Made by a program: the position numbers and the translations under genes. A stretch of 64,000 nucleotides of DNA from Neoechinorhynchus agilis (lineage: Eukaryota > Acanthocephala), in NCBI GenBank assembly GCA_051530055.1, contig CM121342.1:3286001-3350000 (forward strand). The letters run 5' to 3'. Below are positions 41,482-52,779 of this stretch, piece by piece. How positions within the stretch are numbered: the stretch's first letter is position 1; the number at the start of each line of letters is the position of its first letter. The notes under the pieces were generated by a model, which was not told the origin of the DNA, searched no databases, and saw only the letters and a program-made list of their open reading frames with translations.

Positions 41482-44382
41482 CTAATCGTAATCGTACAAA
41501 AAAGATGGACCCTCTCGGATATTTTCATTTACAACGTATGTACTGTCCTCGGTCTCGTGAGGGACATCCATTTCATTGATCGATGTTACATGTTTAAATA
41601 GTTCACTAAGTTCGTATTCTTTTGTAAGATCCGAATCCTTTTCATCTTTTAATATCTCCTTACAAATGTGTGAGCAATAATTGAGGCAATTCGTTAATGC
41701 ATAGACCGTAGGATCATTCAAATTTATATCATTAATGTTTACTTTGCACTGAATTTTGCATTGTCGGTCACAGAATCGATTAATCAGCTTCAAATGCAAT
41801 CGCGTTTGGCCAGCACTATCTCTTTTCGAAAGCTTCAAAATCGATTGGATTTTAGTGGTAATCAGGTCGCTCATTCTTGATACACTGTTAAAATTTACTG
41901 ATTCGGAATTCGCGTTTGGCATTTCAGATGTATTACTCACCGTCGGTTTCGCATCCTTCGATTTAGCAACGACCTTATCGCAGGGCAGCAGGCTGATATC
42001 TTTTTCAAATATATTCACGTTTTGATCATCGGATAATTCATTGACGTCAGAATGAACTTCCTCAGATTCCAGGCTTTCCTTGAACTTGTTAACAATAGAT
42101 TCATACTTAACCGTCTTTGTAGAATTTGCTTCAGCTTGATTTAATTTACTACCGATTTGCTCGAGAAAATCAAATTTTTCAGATCGGTCACTTAATTTTT
42201 CGTCTAATGAACTTTTGAGTTCATTTGTGCTTTTTTGATTTGTTACTTTATCTGAAAAAAATGATCCGATGAATTTCTTTATCGTCCTGGTCCAACTTTT
42301 TGAGGAAGATGCTGCTTTTTCTACTTTAATTATCATTTGCTCTCCTTCTCCATTTATTGACGTCTGAATTTCAGGAAATGGCAATTCGTTCATTATCGAA
42401 GGTTCAGATTCGATCTTTGATGTGGTACTGTCTGGCGATTTTGCCGTTTGTTCAAATTCTACATCTCCGGCTCTGTCGTGTATCGCATCGATATTGTTGG
42501 AGATTTCAGTATCTTCATTATTTCCTGGTACAGTCAAATTCGGTTCATACTTTTTTGCTTCTTTAATTGTAATCATTTCCGTTCTCAACCGTTCATCTCG
42601 AGCTTTAACCTGTAGACAAATTTCGTTGGCTATTTCAGGATTAAGATTCTCGTTTAGGTCGAAGAGATTTGCTGATGGCAAAGTATAGATTTCGGCCAGC
42701 ACCCTGAGAACGAGAGAACCATCTTTGCTTTCGATTGCACCCGTTTTGCGAGCTTTCAGTTCGAAATCCTTAGAAATGTACGTTTCCTCAGCTTTGAAAG
42801 AAGATGATTTATCGGCCTTTAAGGTAACTGCTTTGTCATTTATTTGCTGTGTTTCTATTATCAAAGATTGTGTCATAACACTTTTGCTGTCCATGATGGA
42901 GGCAGATCCCTTCTCAATTTGTAGATTCGATTCGGTCAATATATTGTTTCTGTGCTGTCGTTCGTAACTTCCAAATTGAACGCATTTTATCGAACAAAGT
43001 TTGATGCATCGCTGTCGGCATTCATTTAAGCGTTCTAAGCCGTTCGATTTCTCAATCATTCGGATTCCTTGCATTTTCTTGTAGGTTTTTGGACAAACAA
43101 GACGTTTATGAAAATCTGCGCTAATTAGGTTGTATTCGCCATTGTCGTCTGTACCTTTCTTTTCTTTGTTATATCCAGAATTTTCGAACCTGTAACTTAG
43201 TTCAAACCGAGTTCGTTGTGGGAGTTCAATGCATTCGTTTTTACAGGACGATAAACACTTTCCTGTTCTAAAAGCAACCTTTCCGTGTTTCGATAGTCGA
43301 GAATAGTCGCCAAGGCACGTTTGCCGGCATTTATCAGTGCAAAGCTCAGTTCTCAAGGTCCTTGACTTTTCGATCGAATTTATCTTATTATCACTGGTTC
43401 GCTTGCAGTTTACTTTTCGCGAATATAATCGATTTGAAGCTGTATTTTCTCTTGAAAGGACGTTGACGTGCTTCTCATTCAGTGGTATTTGAAGCGTCGG
43501 TAGCTTTCTTGCATTGCAGATAAAATTCAACTCTCTGAGCTTCGTCCATTTACTTTGTAACTCTTCGACTTCGTTGATTTGAACACGGCACATTCCGTAA
43601 CATTTGTCATCGAATGGATAACTCAACTCGTTTGTAATATAGAAATTATAGCCTTTTGAAACCTCCGTAAATCCCTTGGTCATGGCCGTGTTATTCTGTG
43701 AAGTGTCTACTGCTACATTTTCGCTAATAATGCTGCTTTCTATAAATACATTTTGGCAAGGGCGAGTTTCATTTCCCAGTTTCCGTATAATATCCAGAAA
43801 ATCATCGATATCAACTTTTCCACCATTTTGTCGTTCATTCATTAATCGAATATCAGCGGTAATTGTTTTCGGCCTTAGCAAGAACGAAATGTGGAACTCC
43901 TGAAAGTTGACTTGGAAATAGATCGCTACTTCTGTATTCAATCTGCTTAAACTTCTATTCTTAGTCGTTTTCGTTACATAGTCAAAAATTAGTTTCGGTC
44001 TCCGAAAAACTGTTAGCGCATTTTGATTGGATCGTCGAGATACCCCTTCAAATTTGATTTCGTTAGCGAAATTTAATAAATAAAATACAAGACATCGCTT
44101 TCGATATTCGTTCAGACATGCGAGAATATAAGATTTACCTTTAGCTTTTAAAACTCTTGTTTTTGATCCATTTTCGAAGCACGAAACTAGTTCATCATTT
44201 GCCGACAGCAAGATGTGGTCGTCAGAACTAATTTTTCCACGATTATTCGTATTTTCAACTTTACAATTTACTATTTTTACGTTATCAATATTAATGGGTG
44301 TTTCTTTGGTATTTACCATTTTGCTGAAAAGTAAAGTTGTCTTCTTTTTTAGCCGTTTAAAGCATTCAGATTTACCAGCCAA
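41482..44382 (-). CDS. Large acidic protein with repeated C-x3-C-x3-C motifs, at least 945 aa, 5' end cut
   Basis: An uninterrupted minus-strand frame of 966 codons ends at TAG 41482. The first codon at 44382 is TTG, directly preceded by an in-frame TGA. The first ATG is at 44319 (MVNTKETPINID). Homology to the flank of another block begins within a few bases of the frame's edge, so an upstream exon has probably been lost. Cys clusters occur near residues 259 (CYGMC), 349 (CTDKCRQTC), 373 (CLSSCKNEC), 454 (CRQRCIKLCSIKC), 870 (CDRQCKIQC) and 895 (CLNYCSHIC). Between 500 and 850 it is rich in Glu, Ser, Lys and Asp and probably disordered. I recognise no family. The broken copy is at 19931-24780. 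Confidence 0.8.
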   Translation of the reverse strand: MAGKSECFKRLKKKTTLLFSKMVNTKETPINIDNVKIVNCKVENTNNRGKISSDDHILLSANDELVSCFENGSKTRVLKAKGKSYILACLNEYRKRCLVFYLLNFANEIKFEGVSRRSNQNALTVFRRPKLIFDYVTKTTKNRSLSRLNTEVAIYFQVNFQEFHISFLLRPKTITADIRLMNERQNGGKVDIDDFLDIIRKLGNETRPCQNVFIESSIISENVAVDTSQNNTAMTKGFTEVSKGYNFYITNELSYPFDDKCYGMCRVQINEVEELQSKWTKLRELNFICNARKLPTLQIPLNEKHVNVLSRENTASNRLYSRKVNCKRTSDNKINSIEKSRTLRTELCTDKCRQTCLGDYSRLSKHGKVAFRTGKCLSSCKNECIELPQRTRFELSYRFENSGYNKEKKGTDDNGEYNLISADFHKRLVCPKTYKKMQGIRMIEKSNGLERLNECRQRCIKLCSIKCVQFGSYERQHRNNILTESNLQIEKGSASIMDSKSVMTQSLIIETQQINDKAVTLKADKSSSFKAEETYISKDFELKARKTGAIESKDGSLVLRVLAEIYTLPSANLFDLNENLNPEIANEICLQVKARDERLRTEMITIKEAKKYEPNLTVPGNNEDTEISNNIDAIHDRAGDVEFEQTAKSPDSTTSKIESEPSIMNELPFPEIQTSINGEGEQMIIKVEKAASSSKSWTRTIKKFIGSFFSDKVTNQKSTNELKSSLDEKLSDRSEKFDFLEQIGSKLNQAEANSTKTVKYESIVNKFKESLESEEVHSDVNELSDDQNVNIFEKDISLLPCDKVVAKSKDAKPTVSNTSEMPNANSESVNFNSVSRMSDLITTKIQSILKLSKRDSAGQTRLHLKLINRFCDRQCKIQCKVNINDINLNDPTVYALTNCLNYCSHICKEILKDEKDSDLTKEYELSELFKHVTSINEMDVPHETEDSTYVVNENIREGPSFLYDYD

Positions 44383-45300
44383 TCATTTTCTCCACCATTG
44401 CTTGATTCTTGGAATATTGAATAAATCACATTTTTTGTAAAATAATTTACCAACAAAAGGCAAAAGTTCACTTTAATGTGTAAGAGATCCAATGAGGAAC
44501 GACAACTTCTATATCTCGATAGAGGAAAATCTCACGAATAAAGGTTTGGAGTATCCATGTAAGCCACGGTGAATCGTTTCCGTAATAGCAATGCTCGAAC
44601 GGACCGGAAAAAAGAGAAAATAGCAGAAAATATTAAGATTATTAACTGCCATTGGCGCTAATATTGTTATCTTTGTTATTGAACAGTCATCGTGTTCGAA
44701 ATAGACTGTAATGTTTGGACTTTTTAAGCCTCATGTTATTTTGGTTTGTCTTCAGAATTTTGTTTGTACATGAAAAATGATGACCACAATTTTTATTTTT
44801 TGACTTTTGCTAATCGGAATTATTGTTTAGGTCTTCACATGGTAAATGATTTTTTTACGTCCATTGAACTTCGGCGGGTTCATCAACAGTTAGTTAGTAA
44901 TATTCGATTTACTAACTTACAAACTGATGATTAACCCGACGAGGTTCGACGAATGTCTTTAGTAAAAACCCGGCACCTTCTCACATATCAAAATTATACC
45001 AATTACAGCAGCCAATCACATTTCAGGCATTGTTTGGTGTAAAAGCTGTGCCCTGGATTTAATTTTGATCTTCAAGGGTGCTAAATACCTTTAACTACTT
45101 TGCTGAAATACCAAGAATTATTAAAAAACTAAGCAACTGATTATTTGTTTCAACAAAACGATATGCATAAATTTCGAATAATGAAATGCTTGTTGATCAG
45201 CGATAAATTGACTATAAACAATATTACTTGTTTTGAGACAATGCTTTCCGTTTTGCTTAAATCTCAAAGCTCTAGTGGAAAACACCCTACAAAATCCAAG
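44383..45300. other. Upstream flank of the second 106-residue protein gene, with hairpin copy 2
   Basis: It matches 31899-32950 but lacks about 130 bp (32010-32190 region shortened) and has a small unrelated insert near 44480-44520. The hairpin at 44862-44951 keeps both arms. It is otherwise non-coding. Confidence 0.5.
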
Positions 45301-45302
45301 TC

Positions 45303-45310
45303 TATATAAG
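45303..45310 (+). promoter_or_regulatory. TATA box of the 106-residue secreted protein gene, copy 2
   Basis: TATATAAG, 37 bp before the ATG, in the same CTATATAAGATC context as copy 1. Confidence 0.55.
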
Positions 45311-45339
45311 ATCCGTATACGCTTACGTTCGATAACGAA

Positions 45340-45660
45340 ATGAAAGTCGCAATCCTTCTACTTTTCGTCGTCTTTCTTTGTTTCTGTGAAAATATAACTG
45401 TCAAATCGAAAAATAAAGATGCAACAGTCGAATCTTCAGGTCAGATTGAGATCGCGGACATGGAGTCGAAGGGCAAATGGTTCAGTGAAGATGATATCTC
45501 AAAGGCGGATCTTGAGTTACTGCAGAAGGACGACAAAATACCAAAAAAGATAGTTAATGGTAAATTCTTTTTCTGGGGAATCGTTCCATTCTTTCCATGG
45601 GGATTCCTTTATCCGTTTTACTATCCGTGCTTTCGGCCATGGATACCGTGTTGCTTTTAA
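45340..45660 (+). CDS. Small secreted protein with aromatic C-terminus, 106 aa (copy 2)
   Basis: It differs from 32993-33313 by Phe to Ile and Phe-Ile to Trp-Ile changes in the tail (FFFWGIVPFF.., CFRPWIPCCF). The signal peptide is identical. Most base differences fall in the coding tail or are silent, so both copies may be expressed. The gene lies between the truncated Cys-motif gene (divergent) and module D. Confidence 0.8.
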   Translation: MKVAILLLFVVFLCFCENITVKSKNKDATVESSGQIEIADMESKGKWFSEDDISKADLELLQKDDKIPKKIVNGKFFFWGIVPFFPWGFLYPFYYPCFRPWIPCCF

Positions 45661-46069
45661 AGATAGCAGATAATTAATTACACCAAAGTAAAACATCTTA
45701 GTTGGCAAATCGAGTGGTCTGCAAATTATGGAATCAAGCGGCGTGTTGACTTCTCCTTTTTTATAAGCGTGATTTACCAAGTTAATAATTTGAGTATTGA
45801 GAAGCCATAACTAAAGGAACTCAATGAATCCGCCCACTTTAACATCTTTGGAAAAACGAATTGGAAAAAATACACAAAAAAAGAGTTAATTCGCTTGAAT
45901 CTGTAAACTGAATCTTCTATAAATATGCCATTTTTAAAGTCTCCTACAAAGAGAGCTCTTCAACAAAGGTAATATCCTTTTTTTGTAGTTATTCGGCAAA
46001 CCTTGATAATGTCGGAATTATCGGACGAAATATCAGCAATAAATCAGTCAATTTAAATTCGGGCGTGAA

Positions 46070-46950
46070 ATTTTTCAATTGAAAAAAAGGTTTTATTCGG
46101 TCGATTACGATTGCCATAACTTTAAAACTTTCTTATCTTATTCTCTTAAGACAAAAATATCCGTTATGTATTTACCTAGGAAGTTTCGTTTTCGGATAAA
46201 AGAAAAGGCCAACATACGAGTATTTTCATTTTTATCCACACGATCCAACGTCGTAAACACTTGCAAACAGTGAGTATTGGCGAAAAGCGAAAGCCCAGTG
46301 ATGACCGAAGGTGCGATTGCATCTCAGAGGGCACAAAAAAATGAAAGATAATCAACGGAGGGGTTTTAGCGCAGGTGAAGATTTTTCAATTTTCTGAAAA
46401 GCGTTCACGTTCATTTTAAAAAGGGGAAAAAATTTTGTTATCAATCTCGGTCGGTCCTGAAACCGAGATCGTCAGAGTCGAATATTCCGACGGATTCAAT
46501 CGATGATTTTATCAATTCAAGTATAAAAACCTCAAAAACGACCGATGGAATTGAGATAATCGAAGGTGAACATTGTCTCTATCGACTGAGAAAAAGATTA
46601 ATAATCTAACCGATGGATACGACTAAAGAATTTAGGCGAACAAAAAGTTTTTAAAAACTTTCACATCTCCGCTTCGGTCTTTTTTTGTAGTGGTCGAAAG
46701 GACGAATTCAGCGTTTCTCTGAGATCAGTTTTTTGCGTATAACATTAATCCGCAATCGTGGAATACGCAACGCAAACAATTACGTCACTTCGAAAGCATC
46801 CATAGGCGAGGGAGGGGCGATAATCTCGTTTTTGTGTTCGAGATTTCATCTGCGACCTAGAAATTTGCTTTTGTTTTTGCTTAATAGTCCACAAATTCGA
46901 TGCCAAGAAAAGTTTACGCTTTATCGTTTTCTTTTGATGATAGTCAAAGA
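46070..46950 (+). repeat. Module D, direct copy 2
   Basis: Same borders as 33713. Two internal deletions relative to that copy are visible: about 70 bp near 46425, removing the GATTTGCCTTAAAAATAAACC stretch, and about 50 bp near 46940, removing the stretch around TTGATATAG that holds a possible splice acceptor. Confidence 0.6.
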
Positions 46951-47532
46951 TGAGCTTATTAATGGATTTACGGGAAAAACGATATTTACAAACTTTCATC
47001 GAAAGATAGGCGATCGTTTTAAAGAAACGTCTTAAATTTTCGGCTGAATCAACGAGATGCAGATTTCTCAAGATAATTCTCCATCGCCTTCACAGATACC
47101 AAATATTCGTCAAAGGTTTTCTCTTTCTCTTGAAAAAAAACCCTAGACTAACAAATCAATCGATATTGTCAGTTATTGTAAATCACGCAGCTTTCAAAAG
47201 GTCAATTCTGAAAATATTTCATGTTTGCGAATCCGATGAAAAAGACGAAGTGAAAATCGAAGAGTTTATGGATTTTCCTGGTAAGGAGAATCGGGGCGAT
47301 TCAATTTCTGAGGTCCTCAAAACCAATAAAAATGACGCAGCGACTCAGACGTTGGGACAACGACCATTTAGATTTAAATCTCCTTTGGAGTTAATCAAAA
47401 ACATTGATGTGAATTATTGAAATTTGAGAAAGTTGGATGAGAATGTTTTAGATGCAGCGGACAGGCGACTGTACGCCATGGTAATGGCGCAGCAGACAAA
47501 CCAACATGGAATCGATTTTTCTCAAGAATAAA
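46951..47532 (+). pseudogene. Host gene fragment (module D gene), longest copy
   Basis: Coding-like stretches in order: 'VKDELINGFTGKTIFTNFHR' (46950-47035), 'SPSPSQIPNIRQRFS' (47060-47125), then 'ILKIFHVCESDEKDEVKIEE', 'NDAATQTLGQRPFRFKSP' and 'LRKLDENVLDAADRRLYAMV' (47205-47525). The last part is interrupted by TGA where the other copies have AGA (NYRDL). Short non-coding gaps between stretches suggest introns. The protein is Asp/Glu/Lys-rich and not recognised. It may be a working gene with one polymorphic stop, or a decaying copy. Confidence 0.45.
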
Positions 47533-47602
47533 TTATGTAAATGCTTTTTTGGCTTAAGATAGCCGTTAAATTTTATCCAAGGTTGCTTTCGAGTGGTTTT
47601 CA

Positions 47603-48063
47603 ATTTTTATTAATGGCGAATTTTTACCACCTCGAGAGTAGAGAAATTTATTTTGAATTTTCGAGGCCTTAGCCTCATCAGACATCTAAAAGGGGGAATT
47701 CAGTTAGACGCCATCCAATCTCGCTATCTGGATTCAAGAGCGCGGGATCGTTGGTCGCTACCATAACTAGTCGCCTATGTAATTGGTCCTCGACCTTAGC
47801 GAACCTTGCGCTATCGCGGAAACGATATTTATCGAGATGGAAGAAATGGTGGAGGGTAACGAAACCAATTTCGCATAGAACCCACCAATAAATAATCTCC
47901 GTCGTAGACCAACGATCCCGCGGTCCTGAATCCAGATAGCGAGATTGGATGACGTCTGACTGAATTTCCCCTTTTAGATGTCTGATGAGGAGGCTAAGGC
48001 CTCGAAAATTCAAAATAAATCTCTCTACTCTCGAGGAGGTAAAAATTCGCCAATAATAAAAAT
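47603..48063. mobile_element. Foldback TIR element, copy 2 (inverted relative to copy 1)
   Basis: It has full length with both arms (about 47603-47757 and 47908-48063) and the same non-coding centre. Its left flank (GGCTTAAGATAGCCGTTAAA..) equals the right flank of copy 1 in reverse, so the two came from one insertion that was later block-copied. Confidence 0.8.
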
Positions 48064-48144
48064 AGAAGTTAAAGTCAATATTTTATGAAGTTGAGTTTCT
48101 TGTCTTTATGACTGGGTCTCTAAAACGAACTAGGATTTGAGCAA

Positions 48145-50615
48145 CTAAAAATCGGTCAGTTTCTTCCACCGCCGTCCCCTCGCTCCACTCGGGACTTTAG
48201 CGTCTCAGCAAATCACGACTCGCCGCATGTCGCACAGCCCACGCCCGACGCTGCTGACGCAAACGGATCACGAGACGACCGCCGCTGCAAATTCAGAAAT
48301 TCAACTTTGGTCCGAAGGACCTGTAGAGAACAAGCAGCAAACGGAAATTTTACTTACTCTGGGCGCTGAGGCCAATGCTGCCCGAGATCCGCAGACCAAA
48401 ATTAGGAAATTGGGAGAATTTTGGACTCGCGGCTCAAGGGATTACCGACGTGTTAGTTCCGGCCTTCTACTAGCAAACACTGTTCCTCAGCTCAATGAAC
48501 CTCGTCAGAACATCAACCCTTCGTTGCTGGAGATCGTGCCCTGCCCAGAAACATCCTGAAAATTATCCCGAAGGGCGTTCGATTCAGCTGAGTGAATGTC
48601 TCGAGACAAATACCGAAATATCTTGGACAAGCCTTTTCGCATTCCCGAGACTGGTGCTCTGGAGTACCACCTGACGTGTCCCTTGTTACCCTCGTCCAAA
48701 ACCGGGTGTCCTCCTTCGATAATTCGTTTGTAGAGGTCCTACGCAAAGCTCACGTTTTTAGGGGAGATTTTTCAAAGCCACCGAATCCGAGCCGAGTTTC
48801 AACCCGTTCAATGACCCAGAGACTGTCTTCTAAAGTCGTCGATGGTGATGTGAGAGGCGTGGTTCACATTCTATCATCCACCAACGAATTTGCAAGAGAT
48901 GATACGAAAACTCACCAACTTCTCAGAGAGAAACATCCTTGACCCACTGGTCATCTAGGATATTCGGAGATGATCCAATGGTGCACGCCATTAGAATTTT
49001 CGGTTGATGTTGTTAAGAAAGCCGTTTGTTCGTTCTCAAATGAGTCAACCGATGGGCTCGACCGGCTTCGGCTCAGCACCTAAAGGGCATGATGTCCTTC
49101 TCCGTGGATGATCCATCCCATGTTCTCCTGAACGCCTTGACTCGGTTAGTCGGCGTTTTCTCTGGAGACAACCTGTCCCCCAAAGTGATCGAATTGTTTT
49201 CATGTGCTTCCTTCCGCGCTTTAGAAAAGAAGGACGGTGGGATTTGTCCCATCGAAATTGGCTCTACATTGAGACAACTAGCAGGGAAAGTGATTTCTCG
49301 GCGAGTATCAGAAGGCGTTGCTGAAATTCTTTGTCCAGTTCAACTAGGCTGCTGCACTCCTTGTTGGGCGGAAGCCATAGTCCACGCAACTCCGTACATT
49401 TGTTATTGAGAACGCCAAACCGTGTTTGATCCTGAAAGTAGATTTCCGGAACGCCTTCAATTCCGTTAATCGCAACTCGCTCTTAAAAGCTGTCAGAGAT
49501 CACGCACCGGAGGCTCACGAGTATTTTAGAAATTCGTACTGAACTGCGACCCCTCTTGTATTCAACGATCACATCATTCCTTCCGAAAGAGGCGTTCAAC
49601 CGGGAGACCCATTAGATCCCATTGGTTGCGCGCTCACAGTGAGCTAATTTGCACATTCTCTTGATGCCGAATTCAATGCCTGGTACCTGGACGATACTAC
49701 GGTGGGAGGCGATGGACCTGGAGAAAATCAAGATGGGGACAAGCATGCTGTTCATTGAATTGAACACAGAAAAGTGCGAAATTCTAGTCCGTAACACAGA
49801 GGGCGGCCCTGCAAAAGACGTAATAAAGCGTAACTTTGAAAATGTTGCACCCGGGATAGAAATAATCGACCTTGACCGGCTTAAGCTTTAGGGCAGTTGC
49901 GTCTTTGATAGGAATGCAGAAAACTTAATTAACAACCTTCTAAAGAAGTTATCGGTGCCTTGCGATAGCGCCTGTGAGCTTGGATCACACGAGGCTCTGT
50001 TCTTGATAAAGTACACCCTCTTCATCCCCAAGTTCCTTTATGTTCTACGCACTGCCCCGTTTTTCAAGCACGAGGTTCAGCGTGGCAAACTAGATTACAG
50101 ATTGAAGGACTGTCTCGAGCAAGATTTAAATGTCCAGCTGCCAGAAGAGGCATGGCGACAAACATCCTTGCCTGTATCTTCTGGCGGGTTGGGTATCCGG
50201 AAAACAGCAGACATATTTCTGCCCGCATTTTCAGGCTCCTATGAGGGAAGCGCAGTTCAGCGCTTTTTGAAATTTACTTATCATTTTGATAGGCATTTTG
50301 AAGAGGGACTCAGTGAGTGGTGTAAACTGACCAACTCCGGTCAAGTAGCTGTGAATGGCCAAAAACAATCTGTGAGGGTTCGACCTCTCGTCGCAAGTGT
50401 TCAAGGCTCTCTCTTATTAGACTCAAGCGACGACGTTGTCCGTGCCAGGTTGTCACCAGTCTCCAGTCGAGAATCAAGTGCTCGATTGAACGGGGTCCCG
50501 TTGCCATTTGTGGGTATTCTACTCTTCGACCAGGCAGTACGGGTCGGAGTTTCAATGAGACTGGGACTACCGATGTGTCATCCCCACCGATGCCGCTGCG
50601 GTACAAATGTGGATT
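48145..50615 (+). mobile_element. RLE-type LINE, family II, longest copy (copy 4)
   Basis: It runs from the 5' region (MSHSPRPTLLTQTDHETTAA..) through linker, RT palm and thumb to the start of the endonuclease. RT motifs visible in shifted frames: 'EKKDGGICPIEIGSTLRQL', 'CPVQLGCCTPCWAEAIVH', DFRNAFNS near 49445, GVQPGDPLDPIG near 49595 and motif C 'WYLDDTTVGGD' near 49680, here with both Asp. The thumb is open at 49955-50615 (AWRQTSLPVSSGGLGIRKTA, CHPHRCRCGTNVDSS). It is cut in the knuckle at 50615 and fused to RTE2. At least four frame breaks are present. Confidence 0.85.
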
Positions 50616-50930
50616 CGTCGAGGACTACAGAGGTATATCCTTGATGTGCAACACGGCAAAACTTTTCAGCAGCATTTTGAGACGCCGAATTCAGCAAATC
50701 CTCGAGCCGTTTCTAAGAATTGATCAGAACGGCTTCAGGAAAGGTCGAGGCACCACAGAGCACATATTGGCTTTGAGGATGATCCTCGAGGAGGCACGAA
50801 TTCATCAAACGGATGTGACGCTTGTATTTGTTGATTTCCGTCGAGCTTTCGATTCGCTAAATCGAACGATGATTGGCGGTATCTTAAAGGAGTATGGAGT
50901 GCCGCGGATCATGCACTAAATTGTAAAGAC
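50616..50930 (+). mobile_element. LINE RT fragment, family RTE2, fused to LINE II
   Basis: It reads 'YRGISLMCNTAKLFSSILRR' to 'FVDFRRAFDSLNR' and ends GVPRIMH as at 37338. The fusion to LINE II at GATTCGTCGAGGACTAC is the same as at 6800 and near 56835. Confidence 0.75.
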
Positions 50931-51590
50931 CTTTGGAATTTGTTGAAGAAACAAAGTCAAATGAAACGTTAATGTAATCGTTCCGGCGAAATGCTAAAGC
51001 TATAAAACCTTTTGCATAAATGCAAAAATTGGTTTTTGGAAATATGAATTCATTTCCTTCAAGATGTCGATGCTTCGCGGTCACATTGACATCTTCAATG
51101 TTCATTTTCATCCCGAATTGTGGAATTGAGACAAACAAAGATCTTCATCGATGGATACAAAAAATTTTCTTTTATTTTTTCGGTGCCCTCTGAAGCGTCC
51201 GCTCGGACACTGTACTCGTCATTGGGCTTTGGCCTGAGGCCGCAACTTACTGTAAATTGTTTCGAGATAGAAGTGAAAGTTAGAAAGCTGTTTTTCGCAG
51301 TGAGAGTTCGTTAGCGAAAATCGATGCTCTTTTGATGTTCTTTGAAAAGTGAGCCTTACCTTAACTCACGGAGAAAAACTTCTTGCGCTCTTCGCTATCT
51401 ATTATCTCGTCAATAAACACCTTACCTTGAAAGTTGCGGCGAATTCAACAGAGCTTAAAAACTAAAATTATGCTTAATTTTTCCGTCGAATACAAGGCTC
51501 TATGAATCTTTGCTAAAAAAAAGTGAGTAAAATGTAAAAATCGTTAAAATAAATCGTGCATTCATAGATTAACTTCATTAAGGTTGAGTC
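50931..51590 (-). pseudogene. Host gene fragment (module K), copy 4
   Basis: The minus strand 51138-50884 is open for 84 codons (MFVSIPQFGMKMNIEDVNVT.., KGFIALAFRRNDYINVSFDF). The K core and the 'ERKKFFSVS' stretch follow at 51165-51430. This is the copy with the longest open part. Confidence 0.45.
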
Positions 51591-51604
51591 AAGAGTTTCC
51601 ATCG

Positions 51605-52245
51605 CAAACTCTACTTATTGTACAACAACATTTCTTTGAACTTTTCTCTCACTTGAGAGGTCGTTCTTTTCAGCATTGTCGTTTTTAGTTTTTTTCTCCT
51701 TTCCCAGCGTCTTGAAATCTCCGCTCACACTGTCCTCCCACCTCTTCTTGGGCCTCCCTCTTCTCGTTTTCCCCTCGAGTTCGATTCTCCATGCGCTCTT
51801 CACCCAACTCTTTGTCCGATCTCTGGTTCGAGCTCGCTGCCCAAATATTTGAAGGTGTTCATCTTTTTGATGTGAGTTCCTTGCATATCGAGGTTACCCG
51901 GCCCCATTTATTTCGTTTTGCGCCTGCTCACTCTCAATCCTTTGCTCTCCAATCGTTGTCGCCAACTCTTCAGCAAACTCTTGAGCGTGCCCACGTCCCT
52001 AGCTGTGAGCACCAAATCGTCCGCGAATAGTGTCGTCCATGGCGGGTTCATTTCTCTTTCCGCATTTCCTAGGACGTCCATCACGATCGTGAACAAGAAT
52101 GGGCTCAGGGCCGAACCCTGTTGCAGACCCACGGAGACTCGGAAATAGTCGATGGTTCCGCTGTGGCATCGCATGCAGGTGTAGCATTCTCGATAAATCG
52201 CTCGGATCGCGGCGACATAATGTTCGGGACAATTCCTTTTTCTGA
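51605..52245 (-). mobile_element. RTE-like LINE, internally deleted (copy 3)
   Basis: It is a near-identical reverse of 5190-5815: motif B, FADD, shared TAA, the same internal deletion, then GRPKKRWEDSV. One change puts Gly in 'ARDVGTLKSLL' where the others have Asp. Confidence 0.8.
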
Positions 52246-52329
52246 GGCAAAGTTCAGCTCATAATGGCTGTAAAGGATCAAAGATGCTAAATGGGACCGG
52301 ATATGCTCCAAGAAAAAAAAATTCGGCAT

Positions 52330-52775
52330 CTGCTATACACAGTCTCCAATTAGCAGCATTATGCCCACTGGAACCAAATGCAACTCAAGTCATCACTCGC
52401 ACCTACGCCTATGCTTTTTCGAGGCAATAAAAGAAGTTAACGATATTTTACAGGACATTTCAGGTCAATGGTCTTTCATAGAAAATAACTTAAAGACCGC
52501 TTTTTCAGACACATCAGAATATTTCATAACCGAACACCAACGCTTGAAAGGGCTTTTTCTACAGCCGATCGACAGCATTTTATTAAAAATCAATAGAGAC
52601 TTCTTGTTCGAAGAATGAAGATCAAAATAATCAAGATTCCATTGATCCGTGGCCTCAAGCATTGATGTGAATTATAGAGATTTGAGAAAATTGGATGAGA
52701 ATGTTTTAGATGCAGCGGACAGGCGACTGTACGCCATGGTAATGGTGCAGCAGACAAACCAACATGGAATCGATT
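52330..52775 (+). pseudogene. Host gene fragment (module U), copy 3
   Basis: The plus-strand frame 52361-52618 ends 'INRDFLFEE'. Then 52649-52775 reads 'DLRKLDENVLDAADRRLYAM' and runs on in frame into the LINE II scrap (ENQPADSQD). It matches copies 1 and 2. Confidence 0.4.
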
Positions 52776-52779
52776 GTGA

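Noticed and set aside
44319-44382. TTG start codon for the long Cys-motif protein
   Set aside because: A TTG start is not expected in an animal nuclear gene. The frame edge coincides with a block junction, so the start is more likely lost or at the ATG at 44319.
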